This document shows, piece by piece, positions 1 through 10,238 of a stretch of 64,000 nucleotides of DNA. The stretch covers positions 1 through 64,000 of the forward strand of contig CALVBA010000003.1 in NCBI GenBank assembly GCA_944325695.1. The letters run 5' to 3'. The notes beneath the pieces were generated by a model. The model was not told the origin of the DNA. It was given only the letters and a program-made list of their open reading frames with translations, and did not search any database. How positions within the stretch are numbered: position 1 is the stretch's first letter; each line of letters starts with the position of its first letter. A program made the translations under genes and the position numbers. This DNA is from an uncultured Anaeroplasmataceae bacterium (GTDB taxonomy: Bacteria; Bacillota_I; Bacilli_A; Acholeplasmatales; Anaeroplasmataceae).

Positions 1-77
1 TGTTTGGTCACTTACATTTTAACATGATAGTAATCTCATGAGTTTTTTTGTTGCACTTGTTATGATAAATCACCTAA

Positions 78-119
78 ATAAAAAAGCATGATTTTCCATA
101 AATCGGAATATCATGCTTA
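78..119 (-). terminator. Terminator of the ABC-F / DUF4011 helicase operon
   Basis: On the minus strand a stem of AAGCATGAT and ATCATGCTT, extended by an inner TTCC/GGAA pair, is followed by TTTTTTATTT. It begins 7 nt after the helicase stop codon. Bases 1-77 to its left show no gene; a weak CATGA/TCATG hairpin with a T run near 24-51 could end a plus-strand gene outside the window. Confidence 0.8.
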
Positions 120-125
120 TTTAAA

Positions 126-3100
126 TTATTGATTATCTTCAATTACTTCTTCATCAATAACTTTTACACCTTCATTGATAAAATATACTTCATCTTCAAT
201 ATATAAAAGTGATGATGTTACTAGATCGTTTAATGCTTTTAGAATTCTTCCTTTAAACTTATCTGTTGGTTTATTATATCCAAAAACATTTGCAGACATA
301 TTTGTTAAGTCATTTAAAGTTTGAGCTTTTCCGTAATTTACTAGTGTATAAAGACACAATCTTATTTCATCATCACAAACCGTTTCTAATTTTTTAAGAG
401 AATTAATCGTGTTTTCTCTGTTTCTTACGACAATATTCGCTTCTTTAATATAAAAGAATCCATCTTTATATTGATATTTTTCATTCCATTTTAATTCTTG
501 ATAGATTTGTTCAAGCATTTCTTTGTTATTTACGCTTAATTTAGTTAATTTAGTTATCGTCATTAAACGACGTTGAATCTCCTTATAATAAATTGGAGCC
601 TCAACATTGATAATTTTACAAGCTAACTCTACAATTGTATTTTTCTCATTCCAAATTGATTGTCTACGCATTGGACCACTATACAACTGATAATCAACAA
701 ATTTTAAGTCTTTATTAATTTCTTGGCTAGCTTTACGTTTAATTACAACTTCTGTTTGTTTTTCTTCATTAACAACAAGTGTTTGCTTCATTGACTGATT
801 AATAAAATCTAATAATTTTTCAAATTCATATTTCGCATTTTGATAAAAATCAGTACTCCATACACGATAAATATGCCATTTAAATTGATTTAACATGCTA
901 TCTTGTAAAATATCACGATCAACAGTATCCTGTTTTTTATAATAAGATGTTCCGTCACATAAAATACCAACTAAATATTTATTTGGATTATTTGGATCTT
1001 TCACCGCTAAATCAATAACTTGGTTTTTTGAACCAACATATTTATCAACATTAAATCCATGTCGTAAAAGACGTTCATATAAATAACTAACAAAGGAATC
1101 TTGATTTTCTTCTTTAAATTCAATATTATCATTTCTAAATTCGGCATATTCCAAGAAGTGTTTTAAGGCTTTAACCCCTTTAGCATTTGTCTTTGATAAG
1201 TTAATATCATAACAATTAATATTAGCAAAAACTTCACATCGTAATTTAGCACGCGTGATAATAACATTCAACCGTCTTTCTCCACCATCTTTGTTAAGAG
1301 GTCCAAAATCCATCGTTAAATTTCCCTCTTTATCACGCCCATAACCAATTGATATAAAAATAACATCGCGTTCATCACCTTGAACGTTTTCTAGATTCTT
1401 AATAAAAAATGGTTCATAAGGGTGCATATTTAAAAAAGATTTTAAAACTTCATCATTAGTTTGTTTAATTCGTTTTCCTAATCTTTTATAAATTTCTTCT
1501 GTTTGAGCAGTTGAGAAAGCGACAACTCCTAATGTTAAATCACTATTTTCATGCGCATGTTTAACGATCGCATCAATAATTTGTTCAGCTTCAAGTGGAT
1601 TTGTTCTTGTCGTTCCACGATTATAATAATTTGTTGGATTATAATTAAAAATTAATCCTTTTGTTTGATCTTTATAATCTACAGATGGGAAAATCTCTAA
1701 TTTATTATCATAAAATTCTTCATTTGATGTTTCAATTAACGAATGATGTTTAGAACGATAGTGAATTGATAAAACAGTTTCTTTAGCCTTTTTCGCTAAA
1801 AATAAACTTAAAATAGATTCTAAGCTGACAAAATCGTCATTTTCTAAATCATCATTTTTTTCTGTTATATTTTCAAAGAAATTAGTTGGTGGAAGTTGTT
1901 TACTATCTCCAACAACAATAGCCTTCTTACATCTTAATAAGGCACCGAAAGCTTCAACTGGCCGAACTTGACTAGCCTCATCAAAAATAACTAAATCAAA
2001 TTCAATTTCTCCTGGTTCTAAAAAAGTGGCAATAGAAATTGGACTCATCATGAATACCGGTTTAATTTTTAATAAGCTTTCTTTCGTTTGCGAAATTAAT
2101 TTACGTAGTGGCATATGGTTTTTCTTCTTTAATAATTCTCGACGTAAAATATTCATACTATAATTTGATTCGTTAAATTTAGGCATTAAATCAAAATGTT
2201 TCTTTAAAATTTGTTTAATATTTTCTAACATTAACTTATTATTTAAATCTTTAAAGATTTCACGTTGACGTTCATGTTTAAAGCTCTTAAAGTCTTTTAA
2301 TTCTGCATTTTGTTCAAATGAATTATTTACTAATGTTTCATAACGCATATAAACAAAAATATCAATTATATAATCTAGGTCTTCTTTAAAATCTTGTGCA
2401 AAATCAACTAATTGTGTTAAATTTAGTTTATGCATTTGTTCTTCTAAATTATTATATCGTGCTAAATTATAAACTGATGAGGCATTATTTTTAAATGAAT
2501 AAAAAATTCTTTTCAAATCATTAAACGATAAATCTAAATACCATTTAGAATACCCAAAACGTTTTACCGAATCAAATTCAATAATTTCACAAAAATCTAA
2601 AAGCGTTGCTTCAAATAATGCAATATCTTCTTCAACTTTTTTAGCTAATTCAACTAAATTTTGTAAAACTTCATAATCCATACAAGCAAATTTCATTTGA
2701 GCGATAACAGTATAATCATTAATTAAATCATGAAGATCAAATAAAAATGGCACTGCATCTTTTAAGCTTGCCCAATCAGTATCATATGGATTTGTATAAG
2801 CCATATTAAATACTTCTTTAATTTGTTTACGATTTTTCTTAAAATGAGAAAGTTCTTTTTTTAAATTATAAAGTTTTTTAGCTAATTTTAATTTGGTATT
2901 ACGGCTTAAATCATCTTTAAAATAACTTAAAATTTTTGTTTCTTTTTGCTTATCTTTAATGAAAAAAACACCACTAGATAAATAATTTTGATAATTTGTT
3001 TCAAATTTATTATCTAATAAAAATGCTTTTGATTCAATAACATCTTTATACTCGTTATAAAACTCTTGGGCTTTTAAACCTGTTTCAATTGTATTCAAAA

Positions 3101-4712
3101 TAAACTTACGATCTTCACTAAAACGATAATCGGCACTATTCATTCCTTGTGAACCTTTAAAATCTTTACAGTACATAATAGAATCATAAAAGTGTTTAAA
3201 ATCAAAAATATTATAAATACTTCGACCGTTAAACATACTAGATAACTCTTGTGTATGAGTTATTAAGGTATTAAAACTATCTAATAAATCATCTAATTTT
3301 TCTTTTAATTGAGCTTCTTGAAACGGTAAAAATTCATTTAATGATAAACCATAATATGGATTTTTAGTAACTTTTCCGACAATTTTTAGAGTATCGATAT
3401 ATTCTTTTAAAAGTTCATAACGTTCTAAAAAATCATCTTCAGAGTAATCTTCTATTCCATCAATTTCTAGTTTAGGTATTTTAATATTATTTTTAGTAAG
3501 TTTATCTTCTAATTCTAATTTTAAACCATAAATTGAAATCAGCGGTAGACTCGAATTTTTGACATCAGTATTAATAATTTGCGCGTAACGATCTAAATAT
3601 TTACCAATATTATCATATTTTTCCAAAGTTTGATTAATATCAGAAATACGTGGTTCCCCCAATCGAAGTGTTTTTTCAATAGCTTGTAAAACATCCTTTT
3701 TATTAGCTTTTTGGCTGTGCAACTCTAATACTAAATCACTTAATCCTGTAGAATCAAGACGTCTTTTTACAACATCTAAAGCTGCTTTTTTCTCTGAAAC
3801 AAATAACACCTTTTTATCATTGTAAACCGCATTAGCGATGATATTAGTAATTGTCTGTGATTTACCCGTTCCAGGAGGTCCTTGTATAACTAAATCATTG
3901 TCACTTAAAACCTCTTTAATCGCAATATTTTGCGAATAATCAGCTCCTACAGCGTTAACTAATCGAATATCATTTCTTAATGGGTTAGTCGTAAAACCGT
4001 CATTAAAAATTTTATATAAAACACTGTCATTAAATGTTTTAACATTTTCAATTGATTCTAAATCCATATACATTAAAAATTTAGCATAACTGAAAAAATC
4101 AATAGCTCCAATATCATCAATTAATTCAAAATTAACATTTGTTTTATCTTGTAAGATATTGTTGACGTGATAAAAATAGTTTTCAATACTAAAGTTGTCT
4201 AAATCATAGTTTAAATCAATATTAAAATCTTGTTTAAACTTCGTAATTAAACTTATATTTAATTTAATATCTTCTTCAGTATACACCACACTGTATTTTT
4301 CCATATCAAAAGCTTTTTTCAAAGCAATCGGGATCAATACTAATGGAGCATAGATAAAATCAGATGTATTATTTTTTTCATACCACTTAACAAAACCTAG
4401 GGCCAAAAATAAAACATTACATCCTTTTTCTTCCATAATTAATTTAGCTTCTCGTGATGTTTTAGACAAGCGACGAATTAATTCATCATGGGGAATATCA
4501 CATAAAATTTTATTAACACGGTTTACTTCTAATTTATTCGTAAATGATAATAATTTCCCTTCATTAAGTAAATGAAATACTTCAATTGAATTAACATTTT
4601 TTAATTCTAAACCAATATTCTTTCGTAATTTAAAATTCAAAAGTGGATTTTTTAACGATAAATCTAACAATTCTTGACATGCTTGTTTAATATTTTCATT
4701 AATTGTTGGCAT
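126..4712 (-). CDS. DUF4011 / SF1 helicase / endonuclease-fold / DUF3320 protein (Hhe-like)
   Basis: A 1528-residue multidomain ATPase. In order: an N-terminal DUF4011-like region (about 1-260), a superfamily 1 helicase core with Walker A GPPGTGKSQT near residue 277, a long inserted helical region, Walker B DLVIFDEASQ near 904, VVGDSKQLPP near 929, VQGDERDVIFIS near 1109 and RRLNVIITRAK near 1146, then an REase-fold domain of the MTES_1575/Vsr type (about 1200-1295, with VIDLAV and LVGILCDG) and a DUF3320-like tail. This domain order matches proteins reported as the single-gene Hhe anti-phage type; the defence role here is inference. The start is ATG 4712: GGGGG lies 7 nt upstream inside the previous gene, whose TAA is 1 nt before the ATG, so translation is coupled. 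The Walker motifs look intact; nuclease activity cannot be judged by eye. Confidence 0.85.
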   Translation of the reverse strand: MPTINENIKQACQELLDLSLKNPLLNFKLRKNIGLELKNVNSIEVFHLLNEGKLLSFTNKLEVNRVNKILCDIPHDELIRRLSKTSREAKLIMEEKGCNVLFLALGFVKWYEKNNTSDFIYAPLVLIPIALKKAFDMEKYSVVYTEEDIKLNISLITKFKQDFNIDLNYDLDNFSIENYFYHVNNILQDKTNVNFELIDDIGAIDFFSYAKFLMYMDLESIENVKTFNDSVLYKIFNDGFTTNPLRNDIRLVNAVGADYSQNIAIKEVLSDNDLVIQGPPGTGKSQTITNIIANAVYNDKKVLFVSEKKAALDVVKRRLDSTGLSDLVLELHSQKANKKDVLQAIEKTLRLGEPRISDINQTLEKYDNIGKYLDRYAQIINTDVKNSSLPLISIYGLKLELEDKLTKNNIKIPKLEIDGIEDYSEDDFLERYELLKEYIDTLKIVGKVTKNPYYGLSLNEFLPFQEAQLKEKLDDLLDSFNTLITHTQELSSMFNGRSIYNIFDFKHFYDSIMYCKDFKGSQGMNSADYRFSEDRKFILNTIETGLKAQEFYNEYKDVIESKAFLLDNKFETNYQNYLSSGVFFIKDKQKETKILSYFKDDLSRNTKLKLAKKLYNLKKELSHFKKNRKQIKEVFNMAYTNPYDTDWASLKDAVPFLFDLHDLINDYTVIAQMKFACMDYEVLQNLVELAKKVEEDIALFEATLLDFCEIIEFDSVKRFGYSKWYLDLSFNDLKRIFYSFKNNASSVYNLARYNNLEEQMHKLNLTQLVDFAQDFKEDLDYIIDIFVYMRYETLVNNSFEQNAELKDFKSFKHERQREIFKDLNNKLMLENIKQILKKHFDLMPKFNESNYSMNILRRELLKKKNHMPLRKLISQTKESLLKIKPVFMMSPISIATFLEPGEIEFDLVIFDEASQVRPVEAFGALLRCKKAIVVGDSKQLPPTNFFENITEKNDDLENDDFVSLESILSLFLAKKAKETVLSIHYRSKHHSLIETSNEEFYDNKLEIFPSVDYKDQTKGLIFNYNPTNYYNRGTTRTNPLEAEQIIDAIVKHAHENSDLTLGVVAFSTAQTEEIYKRLGKRIKQTNDEVLKSFLNMHPYEPFFIKNLENVQGDERDVIFISIGYGRDKEGNLTMDFGPLNKDGGERRLNVIITRAKLRCEVFANINCYDINLSKTNAKGVKALKHFLEYAEFRNDNIEFKEENQDSFVSYLYERLLRHGFNVDKYVGSKNQVIDLAVKDPNNPNKYLVGILCDGTSYYKKQDTVDRDILQDSMLNQFKWHIYRVWSTDFYQNAKYEFEKLLDFINQSMKQTLVVNEEKQTEVVIKRKASQEINKDLKFVDYQLYSGPMRRQSIWNEKNTIVELACKIINVEAPIYYKEIQRRLMTITKLTKLSVNNKEMLEQIYQELKWNEKYQYKDGFFYIKEANIVVRNRENTINSLKKLETVCDDEIRLCLYTLVNYGKAQTLNDLTNMSANVFGYNKPTDKFKGRILKALNDLVTSSLLYIEDEVYFINEGVKVIDEEVIEDNQ

Positions 4713-4713
4713 C

Positions 4714-6462
4714 TTATCCCCCTTGTTTAACAATATATTCTAAATACTCATACCGCTCTAATTTAGCTTCGAGTAACTTATCTAACTTCATTTTTTCATC
4801 GTGTAATTCCATAACTTTAACATAATTACTGCTATTTAAAGCAATATTTTCATCTATTTGTGCTATTTTATTAGTTAAATCTTCTAACTCTTCTTCAATA
4901 TTATCCCACTCTTGTTTTTCAAAATACGATAATTTTATTTTCTTTACTTCTTTTTTAAAAGTATTTTTAACTTCTTTTACTTCATTTTTTTGATTAATTA
5001 GCTCTAATACTTGGTGAATATCTAAAATTGATTCAACAATTTTTTGATCTTTAAAGTACATAATTCGCGTATTAACCTTATCAATAAAATAACGATCATG
5101 ACTTATAATTATACACGCTCCAGCAAACTCATCTAAAAAATTTTCCAAAATTTCTAATGTATAAATATCTAAATCATTTGTAGGTTCATCAAGTAATAAA
5201 ACATTCGGAGCTGACATTAAAACACGTAATAATTCTAATCTACGACGCTCTCCTCCTGATAAGGTATTAATTTTTGAATATTGCGCATTACTATCAAATA
5301 AAAACCGTTCTAAAAGTTCGCTTGCAGTGATATATCCATTAACAGTTTTTAAAGTCGAAGCCACTTCTTTAATATAATCGATTACAAGCATATTTTCATC
5401 AGCTTTTGGAATAACTTGTTTAAAATATCCGATTTTAACCGTTGGACCGATAATAATTTCACCTGAAAGTGGCTTAAGATTATTTAAAATTAAATTAAAA
5501 AGCGTTGATTTACCACATCCATTATCACCAACTAAGCATAAGCGGTCAAATCTATTTAAATAGAAACTACATTCACTAGCTAAAATTCGATTATTATACC
5601 CATATGTCACATTTTTGAATTCAATTGTTTGTTTTCCTAAATATGACTTCATATTAATTAAATCTAACTTTTCATCGGTTTCTTTTAAATTCATGCTTGC
5701 TAAGGCTTGAAAACGTTCAATACGATCTTTTTTCTTTGTTCTTCGAGCTTCAACACCTTTACGCATCCATTCTAGTTCTTGTTTATAAAGTTGTCTTAAT
5801 TTATGTAATCTATTTTTTTCTAGCTCTAGATTAAGAGCTTTTTGTTCTAAATAATCTTGATAGTTTCCTTTATAAACCGTTATCTTACCTCTATCTAATT
5901 CGTACATCACATTTGTAATACGTTCTAAAAAATATCTATCATGTGTTACCATTAAGATACTTCCTTTATATCTTATTAAATACTTTTCAAGCCATAAAAT
6001 CATTTCATTATCAAGGTGATTTGTTGGCTCATCTAACAGTAAACAATCGCTTTTACCCGAAAAAGAAACAGCCATAGATAGACATTTTTGCATTCCGCCG
6101 CTTAACTCATCAATAAAAAGATTATGATCTTTCAATGAAAATTTATTTAAAAGACCGATAATTTCAAAGTCCTTTAAAGCTTTATTTTCTCTACAAACTT
6201 TTTTTATGTATTCATCAATGGTAATATGCTCACTAAAATTAGGAATTTGCGGTAAATAAGCTATTTTAATATCTTGTGGTTTAGTGATAAATCCCGAATC
6301 AGGAACTTCAATTTCGGCAATAACTTTTAGTAAACTGCTTTTTCCTTGACCATTTAACCCAATTATACCTATTTTTGATTCTTCTGTAAAAGAAAATGAA
6401 ACATTATCTAAAACCTTTTTTAACCCGTATGATAAATGTAAATTATGCACTGAGACAATCAT
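4714..6462 (-). CDS. ABC-F family ATPase, Uup-like
   Basis: A 582-residue soluble protein with two ABC cassettes and no membrane segments, as in the ABC-F family that acts on ribosomes. Cassette 1 has GLNGQGKSS, LSGGMQK and LLLDEPTNHLD; cassette 2 has GDNGCGKST, LSGGERRR and LLLDEPTNDLD. Between them is the basic helical linker (MRKGVEARRTKKKDR) typical of the family. A C-terminal coiled coil (about 510-580, rich in E, K, L) resembles the Uup extension. The start is ATG 6462, preceded by AAGGTGAT; longer in-frame starts lack a ribosome site. It is first in a two-gene operon with the helicase. Both catalytic glutamates are present. A target-protection resistance role is possible but not indicated. 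Confidence 0.88.
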   Translation of the reverse strand: MIVSVHNLHLSYGLKKVLDNVSFSFTEESKIGIIGLNGQGKSSLLKVIAEIEVPDSGFITKPQDIKIAYLPQIPNFSEHITIDEYIKKVCRENKALKDFEIIGLLNKFSLKDHNLFIDELSGGMQKCLSMAVSFSGKSDCLLLDEPTNHLDNEMILWLEKYLIRYKGSILMVTHDRYFLERITNVMYELDRGKITVYKGNYQDYLEQKALNLELEKNRLHKLRQLYKQELEWMRKGVEARRTKKKDRIERFQALASMNLKETDEKLDLINMKSYLGKQTIEFKNVTYGYNNRILASECSFYLNRFDRLCLVGDNGCGKSTLFNLILNNLKPLSGEIIIGPTVKIGYFKQVIPKADENMLVIDYIKEVASTLKTVNGYITASELLERFLFDSNAQYSKINTLSGGERRRLELLRVLMSAPNVLLLDEPTNDLDIYTLEILENFLDEFAGACIIISHDRYFIDKVNTRIMYFKDQKIVESILDIHQVLELINQKNEVKEVKNTFKKEVKKIKLSYFEKQEWDNIEEELEDLTNKIAQIDENIALNSSNYVKVMELHDEKMKLDKLLEAKLERYEYLEYIVKQGG

Positions 6463-6498
6463 TTTTATCACCTTTTTTTTAAAAATTTGCACTCTTAT

Positions 6499-6527
6499 AT
6501 CATATCACATTTATCCATTTTTGGAAA
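6499..6527 (-). promoter_or_regulatory. Promoter for the ABC-F / helicase operon
   Basis: TTTCCA, 17-nt spacer, TATGAT, with TGA before the -10 (extended -10). It sits between the terminator of the exporter operon and the ABC-F start. Confidence 0.55.
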
Positions 6528-6528
6528 T

Positions 6529-6560
6529 GAAAAAATCCCTAAAAATTAATTTAGGGATTC
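6529..6560 (-). terminator. Terminator of the ABC exporter operon
   Basis: AATCCCTAAA and TTTAGGGATT form a stem followed by TTTTTT on the minus strand. It overlaps the stop codon of the 597-aa exporter subunit. Confidence 0.8.
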
Positions 6561-8339
6561 CTCATTATGTTCAATATTTTTATATTGAATTTCATACAAA
6601 CTATAGTATAGTCCTTTTTTATTTATTAATTCCATATGGTTTCCTTCTTCAACGATTTCACCTTTGTGAAGAACAATGATTTTATCAGCATTTTGAACAG
6701 TTGATAAACGATGAGCTACAATTAACATAGTCCCAACATTCATCATTTTTTCTAAACTATCTTGAATCAACATTTCAGTTTCTGTATCAATATTGGCTGT
6801 TGCTTCATCTAAAATCATAATTTTAGGTTTGTGTACAATCGTTCTTGCAAAGCTTAATAATTGTCTTTGCCCACTTGAAAAGTTAGAACCACGCTCTTTA
6901 ACAACATAATTATATTCACCATCTAAATTTTCAATGAAGTCACAAGCATTGACATACTTACACGCTTTTTTAACTTCTGGTAAGGAAATTGAATCATCGC
7001 GCATTGTGATATTAGAATAAATTGTTCCACTAAATAAGAAAACATCTTGTAACATTTGCCCAATATTTTTACGTAACGATTCAATTTTAATCCTACGAAT
7101 ATCAATTCCATCAATTAAAATCTGTCCTCTTTGAATTTCGTAATTACGAACTATCAAAGCTAAAATCGTCGTTTTTCCAGCCCCTGTGGCTCCAACAAAA
7201 GCTGCCGTTTGCCCTGCATTAACTGTAAATGAAACATCTTTTAAAATCCAATTTTCATCATTATAGGCAAACCATACATTTCTAAATTCAATATCACCTT
7301 TTAAATCGTTAAGCTCAATAGCATCATCTGAATCTAAAATATTAACCTTAATATCTAAAACGTCAAATATACGTTCAGCTGATGCAAAAGACGATTGAAT
7401 AGTATTAAATTGATCGGCAAGCTGTTGAATAGGATCAAAAAATTTTACTATATAACCGTAAAAAACAATAAATAAGGCTAAATCAATTGTATTAGGATTA
7501 ATCGTGATATTAAATATATTTCCCCCAATAACGAAAATTATCCCAACATAGATGATAATTATACACGATAAGACATATAAAGAATAAATTAGTGGTCTAA
7601 AGATTGAGAAAATTATAATTTGGCGAATATCATCACGCATTAATTTATTATTTTTAACTTGAAACTCCGCAAATTTCTTTTTTTCTTGATTAAAAACTTG
7701 TGTTAGTTTAATACCAGATAAATTTTCACTTAAAAAGGCATTAACGTCACTAATTCCTTTCCTAACATTACGATAAGCTCTTCTAGAATATTTTTTAAAA
7801 TAAACTGTTGAAATTACAATAATCGGTGTTAAAGTTAAAATAATTAATGTCAACCACGTATTTATTATAAACATAATGATTAATACAAAAATAAGCGTTA
7901 AAAGATTTTTTAATAAATTAACAATCACATTTGTAAAAAAGTTATTTAAATTATTCGTATCTGAGGTAACAGCACTAACATAACGTCCGATAGGTTGACT
8001 ATTGATTTGTGCAATTGTTAAATTTTCTAAATTATTTAATAAATCTGCACGCATTTTATACATAATAGATTGACAGGCAACTTGTAGTTTCATCGCTTCA
8101 AAATATGTTAAAATCGAACTTAATATAAGGGATATAAAATAAATTACTAAAACAAAAACGATTTGTGAATAAACAATCACATCATCTCTTAAGATACTAA
8201 CAATAATTCCTTGTAAGAAAGGACCTAATAAATCAAGTAAAACAATTAAAATAACCATTAAAAAACAGATAATAAAAGTTAAAAGATGTGGTTTTATATA
8301 AACATATAAACGTCTTAAAATCGAATCATTTTTAGGCAT
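6546..8339 (-). CDS. ABC exporter subunit, BmrD/YheH-like half of a heterodimer
   Basis: A 597-residue half-transporter: six membrane helices (about 15-310), then an ATPase domain with Walker A GATGAGKTT, signature FSSGQRQ, Walker B IMILDEATANID and AHRLSTVQ. The catalytic Glu after Walker B is present, but the signature is SSGQ rather than the canonical SGGQ. That is what is expected of the subunit that completes the degenerate site in BmrCD/LmrCD-type exporters. ATG 8339 is chosen because GGAGG lies 9 nt upstream; it overlaps the end of the partner gene by 8 nt. Likely multidrug or lipid/peptide export; the substrate is not predictable. Confidence 0.88.
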   Translation of the reverse strand: MPKNDSILRRLYVYIKPHLLTFIICFLMVILIVLLDLLGPFLQGIIVSILRDDVIVYSQIVFVLVIYFISLILSSILTYFEAMKLQVACQSIMYKMRADLLNNLENLTIAQINSQPIGRYVSAVTSDTNNLNNFFTNVIVNLLKNLLTLIFVLIIMFIINTWLTLIILTLTPIIVISTVYFKKYSRRAYRNVRKGISDVNAFLSENLSGIKLTQVFNQEKKKFAEFQVKNNKLMRDDIRQIIIFSIFRPLIYSLYVLSCIIIIYVGIIFVIGGNIFNITINPNTIDLALFIVFYGYIVKFFDPIQQLADQFNTIQSSFASAERIFDVLDIKVNILDSDDAIELNDLKGDIEFRNVWFAYNDENWILKDVSFTVNAGQTAAFVGATGAGKTTILALIVRNYEIQRGQILIDGIDIRRIKIESLRKNIGQMLQDVFLFSGTIYSNITMRDDSISLPEVKKACKYVNACDFIENLDGEYNYVVKERGSNFSSGQRQLLSFARTIVHKPKIMILDEATANIDTETEMLIQDSLEKMMNVGTMLIVAHRLSTVQNADKIIVLHKGEIVEEGNHMELINKKGLYYSLYEIQYKNIEHNEESLN

Positions 8340-10101
8340 TGTCATCACCCTCCACATCCTCTTTTAATGTTTGTTTTTTAACCATTTGTTGATACATTTG
8401 ACATCTTTGTAATAATTCTTCATGACTTCCCACATCAACAATACTACCATGATCCATTAAAATAATTTTATCTAAATTACGCACCGTCGAAATACGATGA
8501 GCAATTAAGATCGTCGTTTTAGATTTACGCGTTTGTCTAAGGTTTTGTAAGATACTTTCTTCTGTTTTAGTATCAACAGCACTAACAGAATCATCTAAAA
8601 TCAAAATAGCCGGGTTTTTAATTAAAGCTCGAGCAATAGAAACACGTTGTTTCTGTCCACCACTCAAACTTGCTCCACGTTCACCCAAGAAAGTATCATA
8701 TTGTTTTTCAAAATCAATAATATTATTATGAAGACAACTAAACTTAGCTGCATTAACAACATCTTCATCATCGATATCATCAAAAGCAAAAGCGATATTA
8801 TTGCGAATAGTGTCACTATATAAAAAGTTATCTTGTGGAACATATCCAATTGTATCACGAACTTTTTTAAATGGTATTTTCATAATATCTGTTCCATCTA
8901 AAAAAATTGTATTTTCTTCAACATTATAAATTCTAAGCAATAAATCAACAAGCGTTGTTTTTCCGCATCCAGTCCTTCCGATAATTCCTACCGTTTCCCC
9001 GCAGTTAATTTTAAAAGAAATATTATTTAAAACATTAATATTTCCATCGGGATACTTAAACGATAAATTTTTAAATTCAATAAAACCAGCAATCTCATCA
9101 TTAAATACAACATCTTCATCTTTGATTTCAATTGATGCATTTAATAATTTATTAATACGTTTTAAAGATGCTTTTGCTTGACTTGTTAAGCTAATAAATT
9201 GATTTACTGCCTGCATTGGCCATGTCAAAGTAGTAAAATAAGAAATAAATACCTGGAGCATTCCGATTGTAAAACCGACTTTTAACCCACTTTTATCTAA
9301 GTAGACTAAATATCCACCATATCCTAAAATGACAATTATAACACTTGTAATTAATGCAAGTAAAATTATGTTAAAAATAACTGATAATCGAGCAAATTCA
9401 ATATTTTTATCACTATTCAACTTATTTATACGCGCAAATTCACGTAATTCTAACGTTTCTTTTACAAATGCTTTAATAACAAAAATTCCTGATAAATTTT
9501 CATTAACAAATTCTGACATCTTAGAATAAGCTTCTTGTCGATTTTTAAATTTTATTTCCATCATTTTACCAATCACTGCCCCTAAAACACAAATTAATAA
9601 AAGCGGAAAAATAGAAAAAATTGATAACCAAATATCTATTTTTAACATTTCACTAAAAGTTAAAATGATTAAAAAAATAGCATCAAAAAAAGTTAAAATA
9701 CCGTATGCAAAAGATTCTTTAACTGCATCTAAATCATTAGTGTACAAAGCCATTAATTCCCCAACTCGATGTTCTGCATAAAAACTTTGTGACAATGACT
9801 CGCATTTTTTAAACATTTTAAGTCGTAAATCTGCTTGAATTTTAATAGCATTACCAAAAAGTAAATATCGCCATAAAAACCGTCCAATAAACATCACAAT
9901 TAAACAAATAAATATCTTTCCAACTTCTTCTTTTAAAATAGCCATTGTTATGGCATTATTATCCACTAAATCAATAATTTTTCCGTATATTTTAGGAATA
10001 AAAAGTTGAACCCAATCAACCGCAATTAACGAAATAATTGCGATTATAAAACTGAGTGCATATTTCTTATAATAATTATTAATATGTCTCCCAAAAATCA
10101 T
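8332..10101 (-). CDS. ABC exporter subunit, BmrC/YheI-like half with degenerate Walker B
   Basis: A 589-residue half-transporter with six N-terminal membrane helices and an ATPase domain: Walker A GRTGCGKTT, consensus signature LSGGQKQ, H-loop AHRISTV. Walker B reads ILILDDSVSAVD, so the catalytic Glu is replaced by Asp, the hallmark of the non-hydrolysing half of heterodimeric exporters (BmrC, LmrC, TM287). Its N-terminal membrane region also resembles BmrC. The start ATG has AGGAGAT upstream. It is first in a two-gene operon with the adjacent half-transporter, with an 8-nt overlap, consistent with a fixed 1:1 pair. Confidence 0.9.
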   Translation of the reverse strand: MIFGRHINNYYKKYALSFIIAIISLIAVDWVQLFIPKIYGKIIDLVDNNAITMAILKEEVGKIFICLIVMFIGRFLWRYLLFGNAIKIQADLRLKMFKKCESLSQSFYAEHRVGELMALYTNDLDAVKESFAYGILTFFDAIFLIILTFSEMLKIDIWLSIFSIFPLLLICVLGAVIGKMMEIKFKNRQEAYSKMSEFVNENLSGIFVIKAFVKETLELREFARINKLNSDKNIEFARLSVIFNIILLALITSVIIVILGYGGYLVYLDKSGLKVGFTIGMLQVFISYFTTLTWPMQAVNQFISLTSQAKASLKRINKLLNASIEIKDEDVVFNDEIAGFIEFKNLSFKYPDGNINVLNNISFKINCGETVGIIGRTGCGKTTLVDLLLRIYNVEENTIFLDGTDIMKIPFKKVRDTIGYVPQDNFLYSDTIRNNIAFAFDDIDDEDVVNAAKFSCLHNNIIDFEKQYDTFLGERGASLSGGQKQRVSIARALIKNPAILILDDSVSAVDTKTEESILQNLRQTRKSKTTILIAHRISTVRNLDKIILMDHGSIVDVGSHEELLQRCQMYQQMVKKQTLKEDVEGDDNA

Positions 10102-10131
10102 TTTTTTATCTCCTATGTAAATAGTTTAATT

Positions 10132-10160
10132 ATTCTAATTAATCATTTTTTGTGATGCAA
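10132..10160 (-). promoter_or_regulatory. Promoter for the heterodimeric ABC exporter
   Basis: TTGCAT, 17-nt spacer, TAGAAT, about 30 nt upstream of the ATG at 10101. Confidence 0.6.
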
Positions 10161-10238
10161 TTAATCAAACTTTAAACAAAAATTACTATATTTTATTTAA
10201 TTGTGATTCCAAGCATCATAGCTATAATTAAAGCTTGA

